A DNA stretch of 64,000 nucleotides from Ruminococcus sp. YE282. GTDB taxonomy: Bacteria > Bacillota > Clostridia > Oscillospirales > Acutalibacteraceae. Positions 1 to 12,400 of the stretch are shown in pieces. Made by a program: the position numbers and the translations under genes. The DNA is taken from the NCBI GenBank assembly GCA_900101355.1, contig FMUV01000003.1:1-64000 (forward strand), in the 5' to 3' direction. The first letter of the stretch is position 1; each line of letters begins with the position of its first letter. The notes under the pieces are model-generated. The model was not told the DNA's origin, searched no databases, and saw nothing but the letters and a program-made list of their open reading frames with translations.

Positions 1-2
1 GC

Positions 3-119
3 AAAATGTTGTATTTAGCGTCTCAAAAAATTGTCGAACGCTGGACACAAAGATGTCGAAACTGGGATGTAGTTTTAAGCCAGTTATCAATAATATTTGA
101 GGCCAGAATACCTGCTTGA
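3..119 (+). CDS. IS256-family (Mutator-type) transposase, 3' end only
   Basis: Only the last 38 codons lie in the window, read in the frame starting at base 3 and ending at TGA 117-119. The residues include LASQKIVERWT, then RNWDVVLSQL and a final IIFEARIPA. This matches the C-terminus of IS256-family DDE transposases, which end in a tryptophan-rich stretch of the form (K)WT...RNW...QL.I.FE.R(I/L)P. The catalytic DDE core is off the left edge, so whether the enzyme is intact cannot be judged. The gene points toward the PKS locus but is separated from it by terminator-like hairpins. Family assignment is by recall of the C-terminal pattern, not by alignment. Confidence 0.72.
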   Translation, partial: KMLYLASQKIVERWTQRCRNWDVVLSQLSIIFEARIPA

Positions 120-222
120 TTTGCCCCTGAGAATAGAATTTCCTGTCTGCAAAATGTTATTCACGCTTTGGCATGCATAACATTCCGCAGACAGGAATGA
201 AAAGTTGACACGGGGCAAATCA
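117..222. repeat. Nested long inverted repeat at the IS right end
   Basis: Three pairs of perfect arms nest inside one another: 117-127 with 212-222 (11 bp), 140-150 with 187-197 (11 bp), and 153-160 with 177-184 (8 bp, separated from the previous arm by a 2x2 mismatch). The transposase stop codon lies in the outermost left arm. A further 8-bp pair (104-111 with 249-256) lies outside. As RNA this would fold into a long stem, plausibly a terminator or a block to read-through across the IS end. Confidence 0.7.
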
Positions 223-313
223 GAAAGCCTGATTGCAACCGCAATCCTGTATTCTGTTATTGCTTGAAGGATTATTATTTACACAAAATTTTATGGGTTG
301 CCTTTAAAATTAT

Positions 314-349
314 AAGTGGGAACAGCCTGCATTTGGGTTGTTCCCACTT
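314..349. terminator. Bidirectional hairpin terminator candidate
   Basis: Perfect 11-bp arms (314-324 and 339-349, AAGTGGGAACA and its complement), extendable by a G-T and two G-C pairs, with an AT-rich tract on both sides. It lies between the insertion sequence and the 3' end of the leftward PKS operon, so it could stop transcripts from either direction. Confidence 0.6.
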
Positions 350-387
350 CTTTAATATTTAACAGGAAAAAAGCTATTGCGCAAACA

Positions 388-424
388 ACACAGGGAATGA
401 TTCGATTTGAACCATTCCCTGTGT
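388..424 (-). terminator. Terminator hairpin after the leftward PKS operon
   Basis: Perfect 12-bp arms (388-399, ACACAGGGAATG, and 413-424) with a further TTC/GAA pairing in the loop. It starts 37 bases past the stop codon at 461 on the minus strand and is followed by a T-rich stretch (TTGTTTGC, then a run of six T). This is the expected end of the 32729-461 transcription block. Confidence 0.65.
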
Positions 425-460
425 TTAATTGATTGTCTTTTAGTAATGCCTAATTGACTT

Positions 461-3400
461 TTACTTATTCGGATACAAAAGCTTCAATGGGTTTGAAACA
501 TTGTACTTGCCGTTGTCAATATCCTTTTTCTTGGGATACAGCATATTCAGTCCGTTAATTTCGTCTGATTTTGCATTTGTATTGTCTGACAAACGGCTTT
601 TTGGTGTGAGCATTACCAAAGGTTTGATGTTAATGCTTTTTGTTGTTACAGGCTTTTTCTTTGGGTAGAGCATTTGAAGTTCCTTAATTCCCTTGACCGT
701 TCTTGAATCCGGGAAACCCTTGGATGAAGTGCTGTTTTCTTTCAGATTCTCCGAGTTTGTTTTTTTTGTCGGCTTTGGAGAATCCAAAGTAATCTGCCTG
801 AGTTTATTTGATGTAGTTGTCTTTGATACTTTCTCTCTAACAACACTTGGGCTGTCCAAGGTAATCGGACGTTCAGGTTTGTTTACAGTGCTCTGACTGT
901 CTGGAACACTATGTGAAACCTTGTTGTCTAAGTCGGATTTAATTTTAGCCTTGGGCTTTAAAACCTGTGTGTTTTCAGGCTTTGCATTGACCTTGTTTTC
1001 GGCATTATTTAAAGTCTGTTTATTGTCGGCTTTTTTTGCCAAAGTTTTGGGCCAATACTTTTTTCTTCTGAACGGATATGTCGGAAGTCTTAACAGCCTA
1101 ATGTTATTGTCCCACAGATTGTCGATAAATTCGTCGTATCCGATGCAATAAAATTCCGCAAGACTTGTAAGAGCCTTTTTGAAACGCATTTCATCCATTG
1201 CTTTTGTTCTCAAAAGTTTGGCTGCATCATTAAGTGAATTTTGAATCTTTTCGTCAGCATTAAAGTTTTTCTTGATACTTCCAATGTAGACATTCGGATT
1301 CTTTTCTCCCAAAATTGCAGCTTGTAATGCGTCAACAAGTTCTGCTTTGTTCTTTGCAACAATGGCGGTACGCAGATTAAAATGCTGTCTGCCCTTCATA
1401 AGGGTGTAGCTTGCGCTTGCCAATTCATTTTCGGAGCATTCGCTTCTGTTGACAAAGTTAAGTAAGTCTTTGAGTCTGTCAGTCAGCGATTCTTGGCTCT
1501 TTGCAGAGAACAACATCAGATATTCTGGTTTTGAAGCATTTGTATTCTTTGGCTTCGGTGCGGATTGCTCGTCATAGCTTTGCAATACTATGTGAGCGTT
1601 TGTTCCGCTCATACCGAATGCGCTTACGCCTGCAATTCTCTTTTTGCCGTTGGAATCTTTCCATTCTTTGTTTTCTCTGTTAATAAAGAACGGACTGTCT
1701 TTCCAGTGAATGTATTCGTTCACCTGTTCGCAGTTAATGCTTTGCGGAATAGTTTCTTTATACATTGACATAACAAGGCTGATAAAGCTTACTATGCCCG
1801 AAGCCGCTAATGCATGTCCGATATTTGGCTTCGTTGAAGTCAAAGCGCAGAAGCCATGCTTGGTGGTGTATTTTTTGAATGCGTTGGCAAGTGAATTGAT
1901 TTCAATCGGGTCGCCCAGATTTGTGCCTGTGCCGTGAGTTACAATGTAGCTTATGTCCTCGGGATTGATTGCAAATTTATCATAGACTTCTTTAAGTAGG
2001 GCGGTTTGTGCGCTTCCGCTTGGAGCGGTAATGCCGTTGGTCTTTCCGTCATAATTAATTCCGCTTCCTATTACCGTTGCATAAATAGGATTTTTGTCTT
2101 CCTGGGCTTTATCAAGACGTTTAAGAACAACTGCGGCAACTGCCTCGGCAGGAACCATTCCGTTTGCACGCTTATCAAAAGCATAACATTTGCCGTCAGC
2201 GGATAGCATTCCGGCATTTTCCATAGCCTTGTATGTGCCCGGGGTTGTCAGAATGTTGGCACCTGCAACTATTGCTGTGTCACATTCGCCGTTTCTCAAA
2301 CTTAGGCACGCCTGGTGAATTGCAACAAGGCTTGACGAGCAAGCTGTGTTGATTGCCATATTCGGACCTTTGAGGTTCAGCAGATATGCAAGTCTTGCAG
2401 CCAAAACTGCGTTATGGTTTGAGGTTATGCTGAGCTCTTCCGAAAGAATTGTGCGGTAGTCTCCCTCTTCGGCACCTACAAATACGCCAACCTTTTCATT
2501 GCTGAGGTTTTCTTTGCCGTAACCTGCGTCCTCAAGTGCTTTCCACATTTCTTCAAGCATAATTCTTTGTCTTGGGTCAATGCTTATAGCTTCTCGAGGA
2601 GAAATTTTGAAGAATTGCGGGTCAAATTCGCCGATGTCGGGTAATACGCCCATCTTTCTGCTCTTCAACTGTTCATCGCTGCAGTCGGAATACATTTCCT
2701 GCCACTCGGTTCTTTCTTCGGGAACTCTTGAGATTACTTCTCGTCCCTCAAAAAGAATGTTCCACAACTCTTCGATATTCTTTGCGGCAGGGAACTTTCC
2801 GCTCATACCTACAACAGCAATCGGAATATTGTCTGCACTTGATTTTGCTTGGGTATTTTTGTTCAGAATAAATTTTTCGTTCTTGCTTTCAATGTACTGT
2901 TCGCTGCTGATATTGCTTGCGGAATCGTTGATGTTATCCGATTGCTCGGCTGCAACCGATTCACCATACAAATCATTCATAAGTTCGGAGTGTTCGGTTA
3001 TCAGGTACTCGGCAATACTCTTTATGCTTGAGTAGCTGAAGAACATATCCGGGGTGATTTCCAAGTCGTATTTTTCACTCAGTGCGGCTGCAAGCTCAAC
3101 AAGATTAATTGAATCAAATCCAAAGGTCTGCAAGCTGTCGTTTATATCCATCTTGTCAATCGGCAGTTTGAGAATATCGTTAATTACCTTTTTGATGTCG
3201 TAGATGATACATTGCTTGACGCTCATATCGCTCATCTCTGAAATCCTCAGCTTGCCCGAAACAAATTGTTTGCTGTCAGAAGTTTTACTTGTTGCGGCAG
3301 ATACAGGTTCTTTTGGTGTATCTTCTGACGGAGCCTTGTAAAGCTCTGCCATCTTGTCGCTGTATTCTTCTGCAAAATATTTGCTCAGTTCACGAACATT

Positions 3401-6400
3401 TGGATAACTGTAAAATACGTCTGGGGTTATCTCGATTTCAAGCTTGTCGCTCAAAGCTCCGGCAAGTTCAACCATACTGATTGAGTCAACACCAAAGCTT
3501 TCAAAGCTGTCGTCATTGCCGATAATATCGGTGTTGAGTTTCAAAAGCTTGCCCAATACTGACTTAACGTCGGAATTAATGCACTGAAGAACAGACATTC
3601 CGTTCATCTCGTCGGTTCGGTTAGTTCCTGCGGATTTTTCGGGCGTAGCCTTGGTTTTGACTTCATTTATTGCAAAGTCTGAGCTTATGCTTGAGTTCAA
3701 TTCAATGCCGATAAATGAGTTTGCAAGGTTTTTGTCTGAGTCATATACGTTGATGTCAACATATATGATATTGTCTTTTGACTTGCGATATTCAGCCTCA
3801 ACACTGCCTGTAACAAAGCTGTTGTTCTGAACGTAAATTTCAGAAATTTTTGCAACATTGCAACTGCTAATGCTAAGCGACAAAATTTGTTCAAGCACTT
3901 TTACGGCTTTATTGACCGCACCTGTGTCAATTACGCAATCGTGAGTATATGTTGTTGAAGTGTCGGAGCTGTTATTGTTTATGGTAATAACAAATTCTCC
4001 CGAATCAGGATTACTTTGTTTGAGGTAGACATTTTCATTGCCTATTTTTTGACTGCTGCCAAGGTTGTTTGTGTCAATCTTGCCTGAGCGGCAGCTTTCC
4101 GCAATTTCTGCAACTGCTTCGCAGTTTTTCAGTATATCGGATTCATTTTCTGTTTCCTGATATATTGTGCATCCGTAATTGTTGTTTATCGGATAAATGT
4201 TTGTAAAGAAGTCGCTTTCGGGTTTCATCGGCATTGCAGGCACAAGGTCTTTAATAACAACAGCCTTTGGTTTTTGTGTTACTGCCATAACCGTTGCCAC
4301 ACGAACCATTTCTGCCTGTGAAGCAAAGGACACAAAGCCTGATTTATCCAGATATATACCGTTTGTATTATCAGACAAATGTGTTTTGTACTTTTGCTCT
4401 GACATATTGGAGATGTTCTCATGTACAAGCGGATGAAGTCTGCTTTGTGTTTCATCAGGGCAAAGGTTTGCCGATGATTTGCTTACAGCATCTTCAACCC
4501 AATATTTTTCTTTTGAGAACGGATATGTCGGAATGTCGATGACCTGTAATGTTTCGCCGCCCCAAATTCCGTCAAGATAATTTTCATATCCGCTGCAATA
4601 AAGTTCTGCAAGTGAATAGAGTATATCCTGATATTTTCTTGCGTCATTAACAACCGAAAGGCTGCTCTTGGCAAGCTCGTCTACCATTTTGCCCATAGAA
4701 ACCTTTGGCTTAAATTCTCTGTGGATATTTCCGTAGAATATGTTAGGAGCAACAATGTCGTTTTGAGCTTGTCTCAGCATATAAACGGCGTCTGACTTGT
4801 CACGCACAACTATTGCACATCTGTATGTGAAGTGTTTTCTTGTGTCAATAAGCGAGTAGCTTACTCTGTCAAGACTGTTATCCATATCGCTTCTGCTCTC
4901 AAGGGCTAAAGCCATGTCCTCAAGTCTTCTTGTGAGGGCTTCTTTGTTTTTGGCAGAGAATACAAGCAGATAGTACGGCCTGTTCAGCTTGGACTGTGCG
5001 TTTGAAGCGTCAGACTTGTAGCTTTGAACAACAATATGTGCGTTTGTTCCGCTGAATCCGAATGCGCTTACGCAGCCAAGTCTTCTCTTGTCGCCGTTAT
5101 CGGTCCAAGGTTTCAGCGATTTGTTAATGTAGAACGGACGTTCATCTGTGTTGATATAGTCGTTTTCCTGTTCGCAGTGTATGCTTGGCGGAATGACGTT
5201 GTTATTCATCGCCTTAACAAGGCTGATAAGACTTACAACACCGGAAGCCGCCATTGTGTGTCCTATGTTCGGCTTAACGGAAGTCAGTGCACAAAATTCC
5301 TTTTTATCGGTAAATTCCTTAAATGTGTCTGTCAGTGCGTTAAGCTCAATTGGGTCGCCCAGCTTTGTGCCCGTGCCGTGAGTTACAATGTAACTTATAT
5401 CTTCGGGGTTTATGTTAAATCGGCTGTATGTGTCTTTCAAAAGCTGTGACTGCGCCTTGCCGTTTGGTGCGGTAATTCCGTTTGTCTTTCCGTCATAGTT
5501 GATTGCACTGCCTACAATCGTAGCGTAAATTGAATTGTTGTCTGTCTTTGCCTCGTCCAAACGTCTGAGTACCACAACCGCAACTGCCTCACCGGGAACC
5601 ATACCGTTGGCACGCTTGTCAAATGCATAGCACTTGCCGTCCTTTGAAAGCATTCCGGATTTTTCCATTGCAAGGTATCTTACAGGAGTTGTGAGTATAT
5701 TTACACCTGCAACGATTGCCGTGTCACACTCTCCGCAGCGCAGGCTTTGGCAAGCTTCATGTACAGCAACCAATCCTGCCGAGCAGGCGGTGTTGATGGT
5801 CATATTCGGGCCCTTCATATCCAGAATATACGCGAGCCTTGCGGCAAGAACCGCATTGTGGTTTGAGGTTATTGCGGCGTCGTCGCCTATTATGGTGTTG
5901 TAGTCGCCGTCTTCGGCACCGACAAACAATCCGACTCTTTCTTTTGTATAGTTCTTTGAAAAATATCCTGCGTTTTCAAGAGCCTTCCATGTTTCCTGCA
6001 ACAAAATTCTTTGTCTTGGGTCCATACTTTCGGCGTCTCTCGGCGAAATTTCAAAGAATAGCGGGTCAAATTCATCAATTCCCGACAATGCACCCATTGT
6101 GCGCATTGAGGCTTTTTCGGGTTCATCGGCATACATCTTTTCCCACGATTTGCGTTTTACCGGGGCAATGACGTCTTTGCCGTTTTTGATGAGATTCCAA
6201 AATTCATCAACGTTGTCAGCCTCAGGGAATTTGCCGCTCATACCTACTATGGCAATCGGGCTGTTTTCTGAAAATGATTTTGAGCTTCCGCCCACAAATG
6301 CACTTTGTGCAAATATTTCATTCTGTTTGCAGATTATGCGTTTTCTTGAAGATTTTGTCGTGATTTGAATATCGGTTGGCTTATTGTCGGTGTTTGGAGT

Positions 6401-9400
6401 TGAAACAAAAGCCTGTGGTTTAATGTCTGCTTCGGCATACAACTTATTCATTTTGTCGCTGTATTTGTTTGAGAGATACTCGCTGATTTTATTTACGGTA
6501 GGATAGCTGTATATCAAATCAGGAGTGAACCTTATGTCAAACAGTTCCTCAATTGCGCCTGAAAATTCAACAAGGCTCATTGATTCAAATCCGAAGTTTT
6601 CAAGATATTGGTCTGCGTTTATCTTTTCGAGCTTTAACTTTAATACGTCTGCGATAATTTTCTTAAGTCCATATGCAATACATTCCTGTACCGTCATACC
6701 TGTCATCTCGGCGGTTCTCCTTGAATCCGAAGCAATTTGTGCCGAATCCGTTTGTACAGGCTGAGGTTCTGCTGTTGCAGGTGTGTTTACAGGTGCGGGA
6801 GCAATATTGTTTGTAAGCTCAACAGCCGAAGCAGGGGAGCTTTCGCCGTAATATTCCTCCATTTTGCCGTGATACTTATCGCATAAGAAGTCTTTTAATT
6901 TATCAGCCGTGTAATAACTGTAAAATACGTCGGGAGTTACATTGGCTTCAAAATGTTCGGACATAAGTCCCGCAAATTCAACGATTGTCAGGGAATCAAA
7001 ACCAAAGTCATTGAGGTTATCGTAAGAGCTGATTTTTTCGGGCTTTATTTTCAGAATACTGCCCATAAGCTTTTTAACTTCCCACAAAACGCACTCTTCG
7101 ACAGTCCAGCCGGTCATTTCTTTTGTGCGCTTTGAATTTGCATTAGCGTTGTGAGCAATATTTTGATTTGTTTCCTGACTTTGAGTTGAGGCTTTGCCTG
7201 TCGTTTCGTTCTCTGCATAATCTATTGTGGTTTCAACGATTTCACCGACGCAATTTGCACCGTCAAATCCAAAAACGGGAGAACAATTGTTGTCGTAAGC
7301 CGCAATGTTATAACAGCCGTTTTCAGTTTTTTGAATTGTTATCCACTTTATGTTGTCAAGCGAACCGCTGAACATAAAGCTGTCTGTGCCTGATAATACG
7401 GAAGAACCGTTAACCGATGACAAGGCAATATTCAGAAGCTTTTGTATCTGTACAGCATTGTTTTCTGATTCCGAATTAAGGTTTATTTCAAGCAAAATCT
7501 CATTGCCGGAGTTTACCATAGCCCTGCTTATTGCATCGCCAAAATTGTTATTAATTTTGGTTTCTCGGTTAAAGTTGCTGAGCGACAGTGCAGGTACTAT
7601 GTTTTTACCCAATGGAATTACGCTTGCCTTACCTTTGCAGGCAACAAGAACCTGTTCGTCATTCAGATTTTGATATACAACCCACTCATAGTTGTTAGGT
7701 TTTGAAATGTTTAACGATATATTAAGTTCTTTTTCGTTTTTGTCAACCTTTACCGGTTCACCCCAAATTACTTCTTCAAACTTCAAAGTTTGTTCGGGAA
7801 CATTTACAATCAGACTTATTGCCTTTGCAGCCATTTCAATGTATGCCATATCTGACATATTTTCGTTAAGAATGTACTGCGAAATATTTTTATCGGTATT
7901 TTTAATTTTGGTTGTGAATTTTATACCGTTAAAATCTGATGTGTTTTCCTGAAGCAGAGGGTGGAGATAAGATGTGCCTGCGGGAGTATTGTACTCTGTG
8001 ATTTTAGGTATGCTGTATTCCTCGTTTGCAAAAGGATAGGTTGGCAGGCTGAGCTTTTTAACAGTTCCGTACTTTTTATATAGCTTTGTCCAGTCAAGTT
8101 TGTAGCCCCTTGTCCAGATGTCGAGGAGTTTTTCATATCTGCTGTGCTCAATAAGGTCGTCAACCGTTCTTTCCAATTCCTTGTCTATGATTGAGAACAA
8201 GTCGTTGCTCTCGTTTACTTCTCCCTTGTAGATGTTTAAATCATTCTTATCGGGAGAGATGACTTCGTTGAGTTTTTCAACGAGTTCTGAAATTTTAGAA
8301 ACCGCAAAGCCGATTCTGCAATTCATTGCTTCTCTGCCTGTGGCTAAAGTATAGCTTATTGATAACAAATCATCATCGGTATAATGATTTTCAAAAATGC
8401 AGTCTTTTAATCTTGCAGCCTGCTCTTTTACTTGTTCAAAGGTCTTTGCCGACAAAAGAATTACCGCAGTGTAATTATCAGCATGATAATTCGACCTGTT
8501 GTCTATGTATTCCTCAACAATAATATGGGCGTTTGAGCCGCCTGCGCCAAAGGCAGAAATTCCTGCACGCCTTGGTGTTTCAATGCCCGAATTGTTTTGG
8601 CGTTTCCATTCTGACAGTTCTTCGGAAACAACAAACGGAGTGTCCTTAAAGTCAATGTACGGATTAAGAACCTCGGAATGAAGCGACGGAGCAATTTTGC
8701 CGTACTTCATCTGCATAAGCACCTTTGTGAGGCTTGCAATTCCTGCCGCACTTTCGCAATGACCGATGTTTGATTTTACCGAGCCGATTTTACAGAATTG
8801 CTTATTGTCGGTGTATTCTTCAAAGGCTTTTGTAAGACCTGTGATTTCAATAGGGTCTCCAAGCGAAGTTCCTGTTCCGTGTGCTTCGATATAACCGATA
8901 GTGCCGGCGTCAACATTTGCCTGCTTTAATGCCTTTGAAATGACATTTGTCTGTTGAATCGGATTCGGAACGGTGTAGCCGTTTGTTTTGCCGCCGTGGT
9001 TAACTGCGGTGGCTTTTATTACGCCGTAAATATGGTCGCCGTCTTTGATTGCCTTGTCAACAGGTTTTAACAGAACTGCGCCGACGCCCTCGCCTGGAAC
9101 ATAACCGTCGCCGCCTTCGCCGAATGCTGCGCATCTGCCCTTGGCTGAAGCAAATTTGCCCTGTGAAAGCACGAGGAACTTGTTTGGATGAATTGATACG
9201 TTTACGCCGCCGGCAATGGCTGCATCACATTCGCCGTTCTTTATGCTCTGGCAGGCAAGGTGAATTGCCGTAAGGGAAGAGGAGCACATTGTGTCAACCA
9301 CCATGCTCGGTCCGTTAAAGTTGCAGTAATATGAAACACGGTTTGCAATTGACGAAGCCGTGCCGTTTACAGCCACCATATTGCCCTTGAGCTGTTCCTG

Positions 9401-12400
9401 AGCCGCATACAATTGATATTCTTCGTACATTGTGCCGACATATACGCCCACATTTCTTTCGGCAGAATTTCGGGTGTAGCCTGCGTCCTCCATTGCTTCA
9501 TATACGCACTCAAGGAAAAGCCTTTCCTGAGGCTCCATAAGCTCTGCTTCACGAGGAGAGATGTTGAAGAATAACGGGTCAAAGTCAAATACGTGGTTTA
9601 TAAATCCGCCCCACTTGCTGTAAGCCTTGCCCGGCTTGTTTTTGTTGCTGTCAAAGTAAAGTTTGTAATCCCATCTTTCGTTCGGAATTTCTGTAACACA
9701 GTCAACTCCGTTTGAAAGGTTATTCCAAAACTCTGTGATATTGTCTGCTTTTGGGTATCTTCCCGCAAGACCTACAATTGCAATGTCGGTTTGGTTTGTG
9801 CCGTAGCCACTGCGATTTTGAATGAATCTGGATTTATTCATTCTGTTCTTTAGGCTTGAAGTCGGTTTGTGTTCCGTGACAATGGAAGTTGTGATATTTT
9901 CTTTCACATCGTCCGATACGCCTATTATTTCGCTGAGTTTGTCAGCGTGCTTTTCAATAAAGTATTTGCTTAGCTCATCAATGGTTTGATACTCAAAGAA
10001 CAGAGTTTTTGGCAGTGAACCGAATGTTTTTTCAAGCTGATTTGTCATCTGCATTGTCATTACGGAATCAATGCCGTATTCTTCCATTGAAATGCTTGAA
10101 TCAATTTTTTGAACAGGTAATTTAATGTTTTCGGAAAGCAGTTTCTTCAAAAATTCAGAAGTTTTTTCAAGAAGTTCTGAGTCTGAAATTTCATTTGCAG
10201 ACTCTGCGGTTGTTTTTGCAGGTAATGTTTGTCTTGAAACTTCCGCAGCATTGTTTTCCGAAGTTTTTTGCAAAAGACGTCCGAGCTTTTTGTCAGAGCC
10301 GTAAAGCACAAGATTCTTGCTGTTGTTTGAATCCAATGCAAAGTAAAATGCGTTGAAAGCGTTTTCTGTGTCAATCAGTTCTATTCCGTTTTCTGACAAG
10401 GAGTTTATAACGGCTTCATCAACCTGCATACCGCCGTCTTTCCACAGAGGCCAGCATATTGAAACGGTTTTTCCGCTGCGTTTGCCGCTTTGTGCCAGCA
10501 ATTGACGGTGCTGTGCAAATGCGTCCATAAATGCATTTGCTGCGGCATAGTCAAGTTGTCCCGCATTGCCAAGTGTGCCTGATACCGATGAGAAATATAC
10601 CATAAAGTCAAGCGGTATGTCTTTTGTTGCGGTATCAAGATTTACAACTCCGGATACCTTTGGTGACAGGGTGTTCAAAAATTCTTCGCTGCTCTTTTTT
10701 ATTGCGTAATTATCTTTGATTACTCCTGCGCTGTGAATAATTCCGTTAAGTTTTCCGTATTTGCTTATAATATTCTGTATTGTGTTTTCAACAGATTTAA
10801 TGTCGGTAACGTCTGTTTGAACATAGCTAACCGAATTTTGACTGTCTGCGTCAAGTCCAAGCTTTTGGGCAAGTCCCTGTTTTGAAGCTGAACGTCCTGT
10901 GATTATAATTTTTGCTTTTGGAGCTGAGACAGCGATTTCCTTTGCAAACAACATTCCAATGCCGCCTGCGCCTCCTGTAATGAGGTACACGCCGTCGTCT
11001 TTCCATGGCTTTTTATCAGCTTCTGAATTGCATACGGTCTTTTGATATGTTTTGATATACCTTGCTTTTCCGTCAAGTTTTACATATGCATCGGTTGAAT
11101 ACTTGTATTCATCGTACAGTAATTTTGAGATTTCCTCATTGTCTGAACCGCTCCATTCCACTGCCTGTGCGGTAATGTACGGAGTCTCCTTTTCGACGGA
11201 TTTAAGCATACCGAATATGCCGGAATCTTCGATATTCTCTGTGTAAACAAATTGAAGGAATACATTTTGCTTTTGTGACAGAATATTTTTTATTTCTTCA
11301 AATACAGCCAAAGCGTATTTTTTATATTTTTCATCTGCCGATTGATTTTCTGACAAGACGATAACTTCGTCGGCTTTAAGCGGATTTTTGATACGATTTG
11401 CCGAGGCAGAGTCAAAATCACAGAGGATTGAAATGTATTTGTCGTATTGATTTTGAGAGTCGGAGATATTAAGAGTTTTTTCACTCCAAGCGTCAGCCGC
11501 AATTATCAGTTTTGAAGAATCTTTCAGACTGTCGGAGCTGACGGCACGTGCGGTGTAGCCCTTAATTTCAACGCAAACATTTCCGTTTTCGTCATACAAA
11601 GTGATGTCGTATTTGTCAACCTGTCCGTTTGTGCTTTGCATAATGGCAGAAACCCAAACCGACTCTTTGGTACGTTGATAAACCTTTATATCATCAATTG
11701 CAAACGGAAGCTTTGCCTGACTGTCGTCGTTATCCATATAAAATGCAATAACGGTCTGGAACGCTCCGTCTATGATACTCGGATGAAGTATATATGCGGA
11801 TTTGTCATTGCTTTTCGGCATTGTAAGGTGTGCAACTGCTGTATTGTTGTTTTTGCATAATTTATCAATACATCTGAAATTGTTGGAATACTCAATTCCT
11901 ATATCGGAATACTTTTTGTAACATTCATCTGTATTAATTTCATTGCCGCACTGTGAAAGCAATTCGGAAATATTAACATTAGCCTTACTTTCGTTAGCCC
12001 TATCGCTAAATGTAACATAACCTTGGCTGTTGCTTATAATATCTTCGCTGTCCGAATTTTCTGTATAGATTTCATATTTCATTCCCGAATCGGAGTCGGG
12101 GATAAGAGATATGTTTATTTGATTTGACTTGCTTGCATTAAATTGACTGAACCAACCGATATTTCTTATTGCAACTTCAATATCGCCGTTATCAAAATCA
12201 TATTCAAGGTTTGACGCCTTTAAAGCGGCAAAACAAGCCATTTCAAGATATACCGCACCGGGAAGTATTTTCTCACCGTAAATTTTATGTCCTGCAAGGA
12301 ACGCCTCATTGCCCGTAAAGTGTGAGCTGTATTTTTGCTCGTTAAGGTCAGAGGTGTTTTCCTGCACCAAAGGATGTAAAGCGGCTTTTAATGCACCTAT

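Larger units (their letters stand above)
1..222 (+). mobile_element. Right end of an IS256-like insertion sequence (partial)
   Basis: The transposase stop at 117-119 is followed by a short non-coding tail ending near 222. Read inward from its right edge, this tail starts TGATTTGCCCCGTGTCAAC, which resembles the GTGTCAA-containing terminal inverted repeats common in IS256-type elements. The left end and target duplication are outside the window, so the exact right boundary (placed at about 222) is an estimate. The element marks the left border of the PKS locus. Confidence 0.5.
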
